From assembly GCA_004802725.1 (NCBI GenBank), contig SGPM01000453.1, forward strand, positions 1-17,813: 17,813 nucleotides of DNA, given 5' to 3'. The stretch comes from Antrodiella citrinella. Taxonomy: Eukaryota > Basidiomycota > Agaricomycetes > Polyporales > Steccherinaceae. The notes below the pieces were generated by a model. The model had not been told where the DNA came from, ran no database searches, and saw nothing but the letters and a program-made list of their open reading frames with translations. Position numbers and translations under genes: made by a program. This document shows positions 8,987 to 17,813 of the stretch, piece after piece (the first letter of the stretch is position 1; each line of letters begins with the position of its first letter).

Positions 8987-10686
8987 ATGGGGACGAGGAT
9001 TATGCAGGATACTATTATGGATGCGCTGGACGATGTGAGTTCCATGTTCATTTGACAACATCTGAGGCTCACGCGTCGCTGCGCAGCTTTCGTCAAGTCA
9101 TGTCTCGACCACACGGAAAGGTCGCGCCCTCGATAGTTTGGAGAAGCTATTGGCCGAAATTTGTGGCACGGATTTGCCGGACACCTTTCCGTTGCAATAC
9201 TTCATCGCGCTTCAAGACACGTTTCAGTGCAACAGTATGTGGCCACACGAGATATTATTATTGTGGCGTCCTCACGTAGTCCATAGTACCATCAAGACTT
9301 TTGACGTGGTTGTCTGAGAGTACATATCGGCTGGAAGCACTGGTTGGTAAAGGAACTTTGGAAGGTGTGCTAGAGATCAATTCTGCGGAGGATCACTACT
9401 GACGTTTCCCTCCAAGCCGACAAGGAATCCGAGGCACATACCTTGTCCAATCAACTTTGGCAGGGTTTAACTATCGTACAAGGCATTGCCTTACAGCATC
9501 CAGCTAGCAAGAAATTTTTAAGCCGTCGTTATGCGCTAGATGTGAGTCGTTGCAAGTAGCTGAGGGTTAAGTGCTGATGTAGTTTGTAGACTCTCCTCGA
9601 CTTGTTGCTCGTATCTCGACACGTTTCGAACCCTGTCAAAGTTACTGGTTCAGTCTCGACTGCGGAATCCAAGCAAGCGAAATCCGCGGTGGTCACCCTG
9701 ACTGACGTTGCTCTGGATAGTCTGCTCTGTGTTCTCGTGGATTCTTCGGAGGCACTGCGCACATTCGAGGAAGCGAATGGAGTGCAATATGTTGTCAGGA
9801 TTCTGAAAAGGGCGGGCACCCCTCGTGAAGTTCGGTAAGTTCTACGCAAGATATTCCCAGCCAAGTCATGAGCTCAATGTATGACAGGATGAAGTGCCTC
9901 GAGTTCCTATACTTCTATCTCATGGACGAGACAATAACACCATCTGCTGTCGCCGCCAACGCTATCAACGATACCGACCTTGTTCCAACCGCACCGAATT
10001 CCCCAGTCAAACCCTCATCGCGTTCAACAACTCAGTCTTCCATCTCATCCGACCGGTCGTCTTCCTCATCCTCGTTTTCCACTGATTCTGGATCATCGAT
10101 ATTTTCCAATTCTACCTACGCCAGCTCTTTTTCGGCCTCATCGTTCAGCGGCACCTCTACCCCCAAGGATTCTATGTCACCAACAGCCACCAGGAAATCG
10201 ACTCCCTTCCCGATCAAACAATCCCCTCGCATATTCACGCCACCTAGCGCTGCCAAGCCCCGTTCGCTAGCATTGTTGAAGAAAGACGTCGACTATACTC
10301 CTATGAGCCCTAAGAAGGCCCAGGTCTCTAAATTAGGGCTTGGAGTTCCTCATTTACACTCAAGGCAACGCGAAGTACTCTCTTCTGAGGATAATACCGA
10401 CCCTGAGGAAATAACAAAGTCAGAACCACAAACACCCAAGTCTCGATCGCCTTTCGACGTTCTCTCGCCTGAAAAGCTCAGCTCCCGTCCAGGTCATCGT
10501 CGCGGACAATTGAGCATGGATGTTGCGGAGGTGCCCGTCCCCATTCGACCTCCAATTCCCTCAGTGTCTCGTCCGCTGGGAACACGCACCATCGAGGAAA
10601 AGAAGGAGATACTGGGTGGGATGCTGGGCAACGTGGATGCACTTGTTGAGGGAGTGCGAAAAGCTGGTGTGTGGGGTTTGGGCTAG
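8987..10686 (+). CDS. cdc14: Cdc14, septation initiation network (SIN) component
   Basis: This is the fungal SIN scaffold Cdc14, partner of the Sid1 kinase at the spindle pole body in fission yeast. It is not the Cdc14 phosphatase, and no phosphatase signature is present. Exons: 8987-9034, 9087-9234, 9287-9364, 9417-9541, 9590-9834 and 9888-10686. Introns are GT-AG, about 48-53 nt, with matching phases, giving 480 residues. The family core spans residues 1-230: QDTIMDALDDLSSS, ALDSLEKLLAEIC, YFIALQDTFQCNIPSRLL (exons 2-3), QGLTIVQGIALQHPASKKFL, LLDLLLVSRH and the signature MKCLEFLYFYLMDE (216-229). A Ser-rich disordered segment (about 258-308) and Ser/Thr-Pro sites follow, suggesting phospho-regulation (inferred). 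The conserved C-terminal motif EKKEILGGMLGNVDALVEG ends in WGLG. The TAG acceptor at 9286 was preferred over the one at 9280 because only it keeps the family reading frame. The gene is intact. Confidence 0.9.
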
Positions 10687-10887
10687 TGTGTTATGTTTCC
10701 ATTTTTGATTCTCTACATGCCATCTTCCACAAACTGCTGCTTTCGCATTCATATTGCTATCTCTCACAAGAAATGTTGTCAATTATCCCACAATCCACAC
10801 ACATCGCTGTCGTAAATCAATTTATGCTCTCGTCCTATACATGTCGTTTCTTATGGTTTACTTGAGCAGCTAGCAGCACTTGCCTTA

Positions 10888-11223
10888 TCAGATCTGCACT
10901 GATCCTTTCTTCGCATAGTAATTGACCCAAGTCTCCAATTTCTCCAACGGCCATCGTGTTCGGATACCCACCGCCGCCTCTCTCAGTTCCCTCGCAATTG
11001 TTGGCCAGTCAAATCGAGTGAACTTCCCGCTCTGCTTCATGATCTCACCGTCCACCATGACCAGCTCGATGTCTGCGTCGGACGCGTTGAAGACGAACCC
11101 CAGGAATGGGTCGACGCATCCAGCGAGATTGACGGACTGTGCATCGATGACGAGGAGATCAGTCTTTTTGCCCTCCTCTATGGTGCCGACGAGATCATGT
11201 ACCTCAAGCACATATTGAACAGT
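10888..11223 (-). pseudogene. 3'-terminal exon of an amidohydrolase, catalytic part missing
   Basis: A single minus-strand exon of 112 codons (11223 to the stop at 10890-10888) follows a good acceptor, TACACAG. It encodes the C-terminal composite domain of the cytosine-deaminase/chlorohydrolase-like amidohydrolases: HDLVGTIEEGKKTDLLVID, then DIELVMVDGEIM and a helical tail ending KKGSVQI. These enzymes need an N-terminal HxH and later His/Asp metal ligands in a TIM barrel. No exon encoding them is visible in the 1 kb upstream on this strand before the ATG22 promoter. It is therefore most simply a 5'-truncated relic; a distant or unrecognised upstream exon is the alternative. It is convergent with cdc14, 201 bp away. 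Confidence 0.6.
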
Positions 11224-11474
11224 CTGTGTATCTCAGAAATGTTTGTATCATGATTTAGAATGAATATGTTATTGTGTTGTACTGCCCTAACTGCCTGTGG
11301 TACCTCCAACTACGAAGAACCTGGTTCTGATCGAGACTCGAGAGCTCGACGCATTGAAATCCTAAGTGCTAAGCGCTGATGACTATATCTGGACGCCCCC
11401 CACAAAGGGCATCCAGTTGGCCTAGCCGTTCCTTGTTTTCGAGGAACGGCTGGGAACGATAGTGACAAGTTTAC

Positions 11475-11705
11475 CTTTTGTCCTCCGGGGTTACCATATA
11501 AGGCAATCCCGAAGCGACTTTGAAAATAGTATCCCGCGAGGCCACCGCCCACGTCGCACATGCCCCAAAGCGCGCTCGTTACCTGATTAAGTGCTGATCG
11601 CCCGCAGTGCGAAGTAAAGGTTGCTTACATGAGAAAAACGAGAAAGGGAACTCGGAGACGTCCAGACTCCATAGGTATGTGTTGCTGCCATGATCACTTC
11701 TCCTT
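11475..11705 (-). pseudogene. Unidentified exon pair upstream of the amidohydrolase relic
   Basis: Two minus-strand segments joined by a plausible 46-nt GT-AG intron. Segment 11705-11629 reads GEVIMAATHTYGVWTSPSS and continues to SRFSH. Segment 11582-11475 reads VTSALWGMCDVGGGLAGYY and continues with FQSRFGIALYGNPGGQK, followed by a GTAAAC donor. Both are flanked by acceptor-like sequences (GTGCAG, AATCAG), and phase is kept at the junction. I do not recognise the family. I see no start codon and no continuation in frame, so it is probably a fragment of a lost gene, possibly the same one as the amidohydrolase exon. Confidence 0.3.
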
Positions 11706-12283
11706 CTGCACTCAGGCAATCCATGTCCACGTTTGATATCTAGTATTCTGAACTAGATTTATGGTGACTGACTATGATGCCAGCTTGCAGAACATCTAGT
11801 CCAGCCAGGCATCACAGGGCAAGTACTATTCTCCATATCTACGTCGCCTGGTCATTCAAATTTCAAACCTTTATCGAATTTTGCGTACCTAGATTTGCTT
11901 TAGTGGCTTTGCCACGCCGCTATGTTTGCTATCTTCCCAGAGTGAGGAGACATTCTGAGACATTGGGCAGTAACCGGCCTTCGCGCGTTCATATCTCAGC
12001 GATTTACCCAAGCTCCCATACGTATCACATCGTCTTCTGATGCTCACGGGACGCAAACTTCGGTCCGGTCATTATTCCTCTCGGGTTGCTCCAGGGCACC
12101 AGATAGTGGTGTACTCAAGGCGTCCTAGACCGCCGATATGGATAACGCATATCCAATAGTGGATATATATGCAGCTATACCTTGGGACGGATTCGCAGGT
12201 GGCTCCTCGTCTTCCTACCCTTCTACCTTATTCATACATCTCGCGCGCGGTCGCTGGACGTTTGGATTATACCGAAGGAAAAC
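11706..12283. promoter_or_regulatory. Upstream region of the ATG22-like gene
   Basis: Non-coding 578 bp. A TATA-like word, GGATATATATGCAG, lies at 12161-12174, about 110-120 bp before the start codon. Next to it is a small inverted repeat, TGGATA...TATCC, around 12139-12153. Frames here have no recognisable product. Confidence 0.4.
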
Positions 12284-14806
12284 ATGTCACGGACAGCTGC
12301 ACCGGTGAACCCGGTACCTGCACACGACGTCGAGGACGTTGAGGTTATCAAGAGGGACATATCTGCGCTTCACAGCGATATAGCTGTCGCGAGGGTCAAC
12401 AAGAATGAACCTCTAGTCTCCCGAAAGGTATGTTCGAAAGCTGTATTCCTTTCTAGGTCTCTATATCTAACAGGCTGTGATTGGCAGGAGCTATGGAGTT
12501 ACTATAGTGAGTCTGGTTCCCTCCTGTGAGCCGCTGATCCTTACACTGACTCGGGCACTGTCAGTGTACTACAATGGTGATAATGTGCGTTCCCTTTGGC
12601 TCCTTTCACCAGTGTAATTCCTCTGACATGACTTGTCTGCAATAGGGTGTCGGACCTAATGGTATGTCTAATCGCATTTGATCGCGTTCGACCAAATTTG
12701 ACAACGTCTTACCGAACATTGCAGGATATTCCATGACGCTGTTCCAATCATTGGCTACAGCCGCAGGCTATGACCCTGTTAAAGGTCCGGGCTCCTCATG
12801 TAGTGCGTCAGATGCGTCTGGTCGATGCGTCCTTCCATGGGGCAAGGGTACCAAGGAGGTCACCGCCGTCGTTCTCGTTTCAAACGGTGTCAGTTTTGCG
12901 GTACGTGTATTTGACCTGTAACGTACCTGCTGGGCATCTGACGTCGTATGTAATTTGTGATTTGGTTCGTATAGGTCATGACCGCAATATTCACCACAAT
13001 TGGATCTGCGGCTGATTACGGTACCTTTGGTCGTTGGTTGCTTCTCGTTGTCACATGCGTATGTTGGGCCGCCCAGTTTGCTAGCATGGCTTTGACCGGT
13101 ACGTGCCCTATTTTTCCATGACTTCGTTTCTCTTCATCTAACGATCATCGATCGCCCAGAGCCTAGTCGATGGGGATTAGCTATGGCTCTTTACATGATC
13201 GGATTCATCTCTTACGGTGCCACACTCGTCTTCTACGCTGCCCTTTTCCCTCGGCTTGCCCGAAACACACCGCATGCGAGAGAGCTCAGAGAGAAGTTTG
13301 AGAACGGCGAGGTTTCCGCGGAAGTGTATGAGGTAGAAGAGAGCATGGAAAAGAACAGGATAAGCAACATCAGCACAGTGAGAACAGCATATACCCCAAC
13401 TATTAGATTCTCGCTCACGTCTTGTTCAGATGCATAGCAATATTGGTTACATTATCACTTTAGCATTGAACTTATCGCTTCTTCTGCCCTTGGCTCTCAA
13501 CCCAAAGGTCGACAACTACGTGTTGGTCTTGACAAACGGATATTGGGTACTCACCGGTATTTGGTGGTGTGAGTTTCCGTGTCGTTTGTACGTTTACCAT
13601 TGCTGACACTTGAATCTAGTCATCTTCCAAAATCCCCGTCCGGGACCTGCCCTGCCCAAAGGCGAGTATTACTTCACCATCGGATGGAAGCAGATCTGGC
13701 AAGCATTCAAGCAGTACAAGAAACTTCCGTACACCTTCATCTACCTCTTCGCGTTCTTCCTCTTGGCTGATGTGAGTCCACTTCCTCATGATGTGGCTAG
13801 TATTGATGCTGAAGTGATCTGTAGGGTCTCAACACCACCGGTACTCTCATCAGTATTTGTCAGAACGACAAGTTCCAATTTTCGTTTTTGTACAATACCT
13901 ACCTCGGATTGGCTCAGGCTGTTACGTCCACGATCAGGTCAGTGACTGTCTGTCTATAGCCTACACCACCACACTCATGCTGGCACATAGTACCCTCGGG
14001 TTTTGGTATATCCAGAGGTACTGGAAGATTAGTACGAAGAAGATGGTGAGCTGGGAACTACGTCGGAGTCATCCAGTGTTAACCCTTCTTGTCTAGTTTG
14101 TTGTGACGAACATCGTCACTGTTTTCATCCCATTTTGGGGAATGATTGGTATCTGGACCGATAAATTCGGGTATGTTGCGACTACTACTACGGCTCAGTA
14201 CAAATCATTCATTTTTGTGTACTCTAGGTTCCACAATGTCTGGGAATTCTGGTGCGTACTCCCGACGACGTACTTCGTATTTGCGTAACTCACTGAACTT
14301 ACGTTGCAGGGGCTACAACGTCGTTTTCGGCTTGTTCCAAGCACCATACTACGCGTTCTCGCAAACCATGATGGCTGAACTCACGCCTCCCGGCTTCGAC
14401 AACATGGTATGGCAGTCTCTTCTCCAACGTAACGTCTTGTATTTGATTGCAATCACCTCTCTAGTTCTTCGGTCTCTTTGGTCTGTCTAACCGTGCATCC
14501 TCGATGATCGGTCCCAACGTCATTCAAGCCATAATTAACGATACCGGTAATAACTGGAAGGGCTTCCCTTTCTTGTTCGCACTTTGTTTCCTCGCAAGTG
14601 CCACCATCTGGTTTGGTACGTGAAATTAATCGACGTCTCACCAGATTTGCCCTGATTCTGTTGTTGTAGCGGTGGATGTCCCGAAGGGTCGCAGGGATGC
14701 CGTCAGGTGGGCGGAAGAGAACATCAATTTCGGTCAGGACAGCACCGTTCCGGACGAACGTGAATCCGTGGATTCGAAGTCCAAGGACTATGGTAAAGAA
14801 GAGTAG
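12284..14806 (+). CDS. ATG22: Atg22-like vacuolar transporter (autophagy-related protein 22)
   Basis: Multi-pass MFS-type membrane protein of the Atg22 family, which in yeast exports amino acids from the vacuole after autophagic degradation. Sixteen exons: 12284-12427, 12488-12506, 12565-12584, 12646-12661, 12725-12900, 12975-13098, 13160-13377, 13430-13568, 13620-13771, 13825-13937, 13991-14045, 14097-14170, 14228-14251, 14310-14406, 14465-14615 and 14670-14806. Every intron is GT-AG with compatible phase, giving 552 residues. Visible landmarks: ELWSYYMYYNGDNGVGPNGY (from residue 49), a lumenal-type Cys pair in SCSASDASGRCVLPWG, the helix VVLVSNGVSFAVMTAIF, the cytosolic loop ending NRISNIST then MHSNIGYI (about 240), helices with FIYLFAFFLLAD and VTVFIPFWGMIGIW, and late FFGLFGLSNRASSMIGP and WKGFPFLFALCF. 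The hydrophilic tail ends in KDYGKEE. The ATG at 12284 is the first in frame. The gene appears intact. Other MFS annotation names are possible. Confidence 0.85.
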
Positions 14807-15050
14807 GCCGCAATCTGCCACATGCTTATGATGTGACGCTTTGGTGTATGAATTTTGTTTCTTGACTATTGATTGGTATTTCATGAAGGTCCTTCGACGA
14901 TATCCGATTTATACCAAAATCACTGCTTCGGGGGTGCCTCACATTCGTCTGAGGATGATTGATGAGGAACGCAAAGCTTCGATATGGCATAGTCTGAACA
15001 CATTCCAAGAACTCTTCCAGTCTTCTCAATACCCAGCATGTCTCTGTCCA

Positions 15051-17306
15051 CTAATCCTGATCATCATACTGACGGTCAGCATGGAAACTAGCAAACGTAG
15101 CAACTTGCTGCTCCATATACCACCACTTCGTCGGCGTGCCGTTTACCCCCGTCGCACCAAGTCTCCTGTTCTTGTCCAAGACATCGGGCTCCTCCGAACC
15201 TTTGATATCCTCGTCTTCAGATTCGTTGGTATGATCGCGACGAACGAGCTGCACCCAGGATGCGCTCATACCCATCCCGATCGTTTCAGCCAATTGCTTC
15301 ACTGCATCAGCAGTAACGAGGATACGAATGAGGTCTTTGGTCGGATCGTGAGGCGCAACGCCTGTATCAGTCTCCATATTCTCCGTAGATGCCTTGGTCT
15401 GCGTGTCCATAACGAGACCGCGGGAATCTGGGAGGAATTTGGGTGCAGTAATGTCTGAGTTGCTATGATTCCCGATTTTTGTCCAAGGCGCGAGCACAAT
15501 GTACCCGAAACGTTGCTCCAAATCTTCTTCGACAACCTCAGCAGTAGATCTTCCCTTCTTCGCCTTCTTTCCGCGTCCAAAGCCACTGGTGGGGGGTGAC
15601 ACAATTTCGACGATCTTCCTAGTGGACGACTCGACAATACCGGTCGTGTGTGTATGCGGTAGGACCGTCGGCCCCAACAATTGAACGAGCGAGTCTCGCA
15701 TTCCGTTGTTGTTGTCAGACCACGTACTGTCCTCAGCCATAGGATCTCCCCATGTATCCGCAGCGGCAGTATTGGCCTCCCAGCCAGTAGCTACAGTGGC
15801 GTCCCCCCAGGTCGGAGTTGTTCCCCATCCAACGGTCGGGGCTACCTCCACCCCATTCACGTCCGCGTTGTCGGCGATTGCATCTTTTTGCATCTCCTCA
15901 GGAAGATTGAGACTTGGGTCATCAGGATCGATAGTCTGTACCGTGTCTCCGCCGGGGTTGGAAGCGATGAATTCCGCAAACCGTTTCTTTTCTTCTTCCC
16001 TAGCTTCCTCCTCCCGGTGCTTCTTCTCTTCTTCAATCTTGGATTGTTCGTCTCGGAAGCGCGCAAGATTCTCTGCATCTTCAGGCCCCCATACGGCCTT
16101 CTGAGACATGGATCCGAAGAGAGAGACAAAGCGATCGTTAAGGGAATCCGGGAGGATGCCGCCCAGGACGTACGTCAAGGGCAGCTCCTTCCGAGCTTTC
16201 TTGACAACATCGAGTGCCTTCTTCATCTCTTTCTCCAACTCCGGAAAGACACGACTACGTAGCACGTACTCCAAAAAGAATTGGACCAAGATTGGACCGT
16301 CTCGGCAGCGTACTTTCTCCCTATCGCAGTGTTCAGTCATTGATCATGAGTGAGAAAATGTCGCAATATCATACCACATGAGACCTCTATCTCTGAAATG
16401 TGCGGAGAAGAATATCATCATAGCCATCTCCGGATCGTTCAAGAAGAAATCCATGCGAGCATCTTTCAGCTCGTGTCTCTTGACGATCCTTGCGTTGGCC
16501 TCTTCAGAGAGGTTCTGTCTCCTCTCCTCGATAGCAATCTCTTCATCCGCGCGACGTTTGGCTTGAGCTGTCTCGGGATCCATGACGACGACCTTCTGGT
16601 CTACCATATTCATATCCTCCCCGAGATCGTCGTCATCCTCATCATCTGGCTGCGGTTGGTGCGCGAATCTCTTCTTCGAGGGAGGTGGCTGGATGCTTCC
16701 AATGATACCAACGTAAAGACGGAACTAGGCGTTACAGTTAGCATAGCTTGTATCAATGATATGAATACTCACTGCGTCCCAAAGACCCAAAAGCCCGTTG
16801 GACGAAGGAGGCCACGATCGACCTGACTTGAATTCCTGGGCAGCCTGATGGAAACGGTCGACCTTTGATGTAACCCTTGTATGCCAGTAGATTATATTAA
16901 ACGAAAGGGATAAAAAGGAGAAAGCAACATACGGATTAACAGTTGTCCTTCGGAACGATTCACCTTCCTCCCATTCCTCAAACCACGTCGGCCGTCTGAC
17001 CACTCCATTGACAGTCACCAATGCCGCCGTTTTCTTTCTCTTCTTCTTTTTCGACTGCTCTGCCTCAGTCAACTCGTGCTTCACAGGCAACGCAACGGTG
17101 GGTATGCCTTCCGCGTCAACCTCAACCTCAGGCTCTTCTGCATCTGGAGAATCTGGATCAATCTTGACAATTATGCCTTTGGGTTTGAAGTCTTTGAACG
17201 GAATGATCTTGACACCAGCAGGAGGTTCTGGAAACGGTGGAAATGTAATCCAGGGTACTGCCGCGAGGTCTACACCGAGTTCCGCTGATGTGGCTTCAAG
17301 AGACAT
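15051..17306 (-). CDS. Conserved-looking hypothetical protein with coiled coil and GW/WG repeats
   Basis: Exons in transcript order: 17306-16933, 16875-16773, 16724-16375 and 16320-15051. Introns are GT-AG (48-57 nt) with matching phases, giving 698 residues. I do not recognise the family with certainty. Visible parts: an N-terminal PFPEPPAGVKIIPF segment; an acidic run followed by KKKKRKK (86-92), a likely nuclear localisation signal; RRPTWFEEWEEGESF; an acidic DDEDDDDLGED patch in exon 3; and a helical core with FFLNDPEMAMMIFFSAHFRD leading to GPILVQFFLEYVLRS. A highly charged coiled coil spans about 367-393. A Trp block at about 440-480 has five Trp in GWG, TWGD, GWE, TWGD and TWSD. After a second basic patch (GRGKKAKKGR), a C-terminal domain contains TKDLIRILVTADAVKQLAE and SASWVQLVRRD. 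Likely nuclear and possibly RNA- or Argonaute-associated (inference only). It is convergent with ATG22, 244 bp apart. Confidence 0.8.
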
Positions 17307-17515
17307 GGGGTCGAGATGGGGGCTGCGCGACTATATCGAACAATGAGTGCACTCCGTAAGGTGAGCAGCGTTACAGACGATGGTTATACCTATGAAATGT
17401 CTTCGAAATGGACAGAAACAAGGAAAACAAGGGCAACTACGCCAATCGCAGTAAGACTGTGCGAGTTCTGCGTCGCAGTAAGTACAGCCTGAGACGCCGA
17501 GATCATTATCGCGAA

Positions 17516-17530
17516 CGCGTCGCGTCGCGT
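17516..17530. repeat. Three tandem CGCGT pentamers
   Basis: CGCGT occurs three times in perfect tandem. The first copy forms the 3' part of an ACGCGT word, the MCB-type cell-cycle element of ascomycete yeasts. Whether it works that way here is unknown. Confidence 0.6.
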
Positions 17531-17629
17531 CACGCTCACGTGCGCTGCGACAAGAAATAACAGAGAGAGACACAGTATAGTTGGATATATACGACGGAAC
17601 GAACGATATAAGGCCCTGTTCGGGAGCTC

Positions 17630-17659
17630 GAGTCGAGTCGAGTAGGGTCGAGTAGAGTA
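17630..17659. repeat. Six imperfect GAGTC/GAGTA pentamers
   Basis: Consecutive five-base units read GAGTC, GAGTC, GAGTA, GGGTC, GAGTA, GAGTA. It is a short microsatellite upstream of the hypothetical gene, with no coding frame across it that makes sense. Confidence 0.75.
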
Positions 17660-17676
17660 CATTTCGGACAATTCCG

Positions 17677-17716
17677 CAACTCGAGCCACCCAAGCGCGCG
17701 AGTTGAGCTCGAGTTG
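17677..17716. repeat. Inverted repeat with 10-bp perfect arms
   Basis: The left arm CAACTCGAGC (17677-17686) and right arm GCTCGAGTTG (17707-17716) are exact reverse complements around a 20-bp GC-rich spacer. It could form a hairpin or be a paired binding site. It directly follows the pentamer repeat, whose GAGTC units share the CTCGAG theme. Confidence 0.75.
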
Positions 17717-17813
17717 TCACAAAATGTCACAGTGGGTAACTGTGTTACAATCGCAAGATGATCTCCGCAGTGTGATCACCCGTCTCGCGATCAGTTTTGA
17801 ACGCGATACCATG

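Larger units (their letters stand above)
17307..17813. promoter_or_regulatory. Upstream region of the hypothetical gene; possibly a divergent promoter
   Basis: This 507-bp non-coding stretch holds an ACGCGT word (17515-17520), a CACGTG G-box (17537-17542), pentamer repeats and an inverted repeat (listed separately). The final three bases, 17811-17813, are an ATG preceded by ACC. This could start a plus-strand gene beyond the window, but nothing more can be said. Frames on the minus strand here have no recognisable product. Confidence 0.4.

Noticed and set aside
8987..10686. Reading the cdc14 gene as the Cdc14 dual-specificity phosphatase
   Set aside because: No HCx5R phosphatase loop is present; the MKCLEFLYFYLMDE signature belongs to the SIN scaffold family that shares the name.
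14841..15458. Plus-strand 205-codon open frame
   Set aside because: Mostly antisense to the 3' end of the hypothetical gene; no recognisable features.
15681..16262. Plus-strand 193-codon open frame
   Set aside because: Antisense shadow of the long last exon of the hypothetical gene, Leu/Ser/Phe-rich as expected opposite Lys/Glu-rich coding sequence.

Overview
This is a stretch of nuclear genome from a basidiomycete fungus, most likely an Agaricomycete mushroom or bracket fungus. The evidence is the architecture. Genes on both strands are broken by many GT-AG introns of about 46-75 nt. Several exons are tiny. The recognisable proteins are fungal: a septation-initiation-network Cdc14 protein, an Atg22-type transporter and a Btz-domain protein. 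Nothing prokaryotic is present (no operons, CRISPR array or Shine-Dalgarno pattern). All identifications come from reading translations and recalling families; no search was run.

Layout from left to right. (1) 1-749, minus: the 5' end of a Btz (Barentsz/CASC3)-like gene that leaves the window on the left. (2) 1512-2956, plus: a complete eight-exon THO-complex subunit 3 (THOC3/Tex1) WD40 gene, head to head with the Btz gene. (3) 2957-7411: 4.5 kb with no intact gene. It contains two decayed minus-strand segments that look like relics of multi-pass membrane proteins of the mushroom-expanded DUF6534 type. (4) 7412-8710, minus: a complete eight-exon fumarylacetoacetate-hydrolase-family gene. (5) 8987-10686, plus: a complete six-exon SIN-component Cdc14 gene sharing a 276-bp divergent promoter with it. 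(6) 10888-11705, minus: a 3' exon of an amidohydrolase with no catalytic part, and an unidentified exon pair, probably relics. (7) 12284-14806, plus: a complete sixteen-exon Atg22-like transporter gene. (8) 15051-17306, minus: a complete four-exon gene for a 698-residue basic/acidic, coiled-coil protein of unknown function with a block of GW/WG/TW motifs. (9) 17307-17813: its upstream region, with pentamer repeats and an inverted repeat.

Functionally, the left pair concerns nuclear mRNP assembly and export (THO/TREX subunit, exon-junction-complex Btz factor). The central pair joins a metabolic hydrolase and a cytokinesis scaffold. The right-hand genes cover vacuolar amino-acid efflux and an unknown, possibly RNA-silencing-related, protein. 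There is no obvious gene cluster or defence island. The points most worth following are the GW-repeat protein, the tandem membrane-protein relics, the divergent Btz/THOC3 pair, and the chain of micro-exons in the ATG22 gene.
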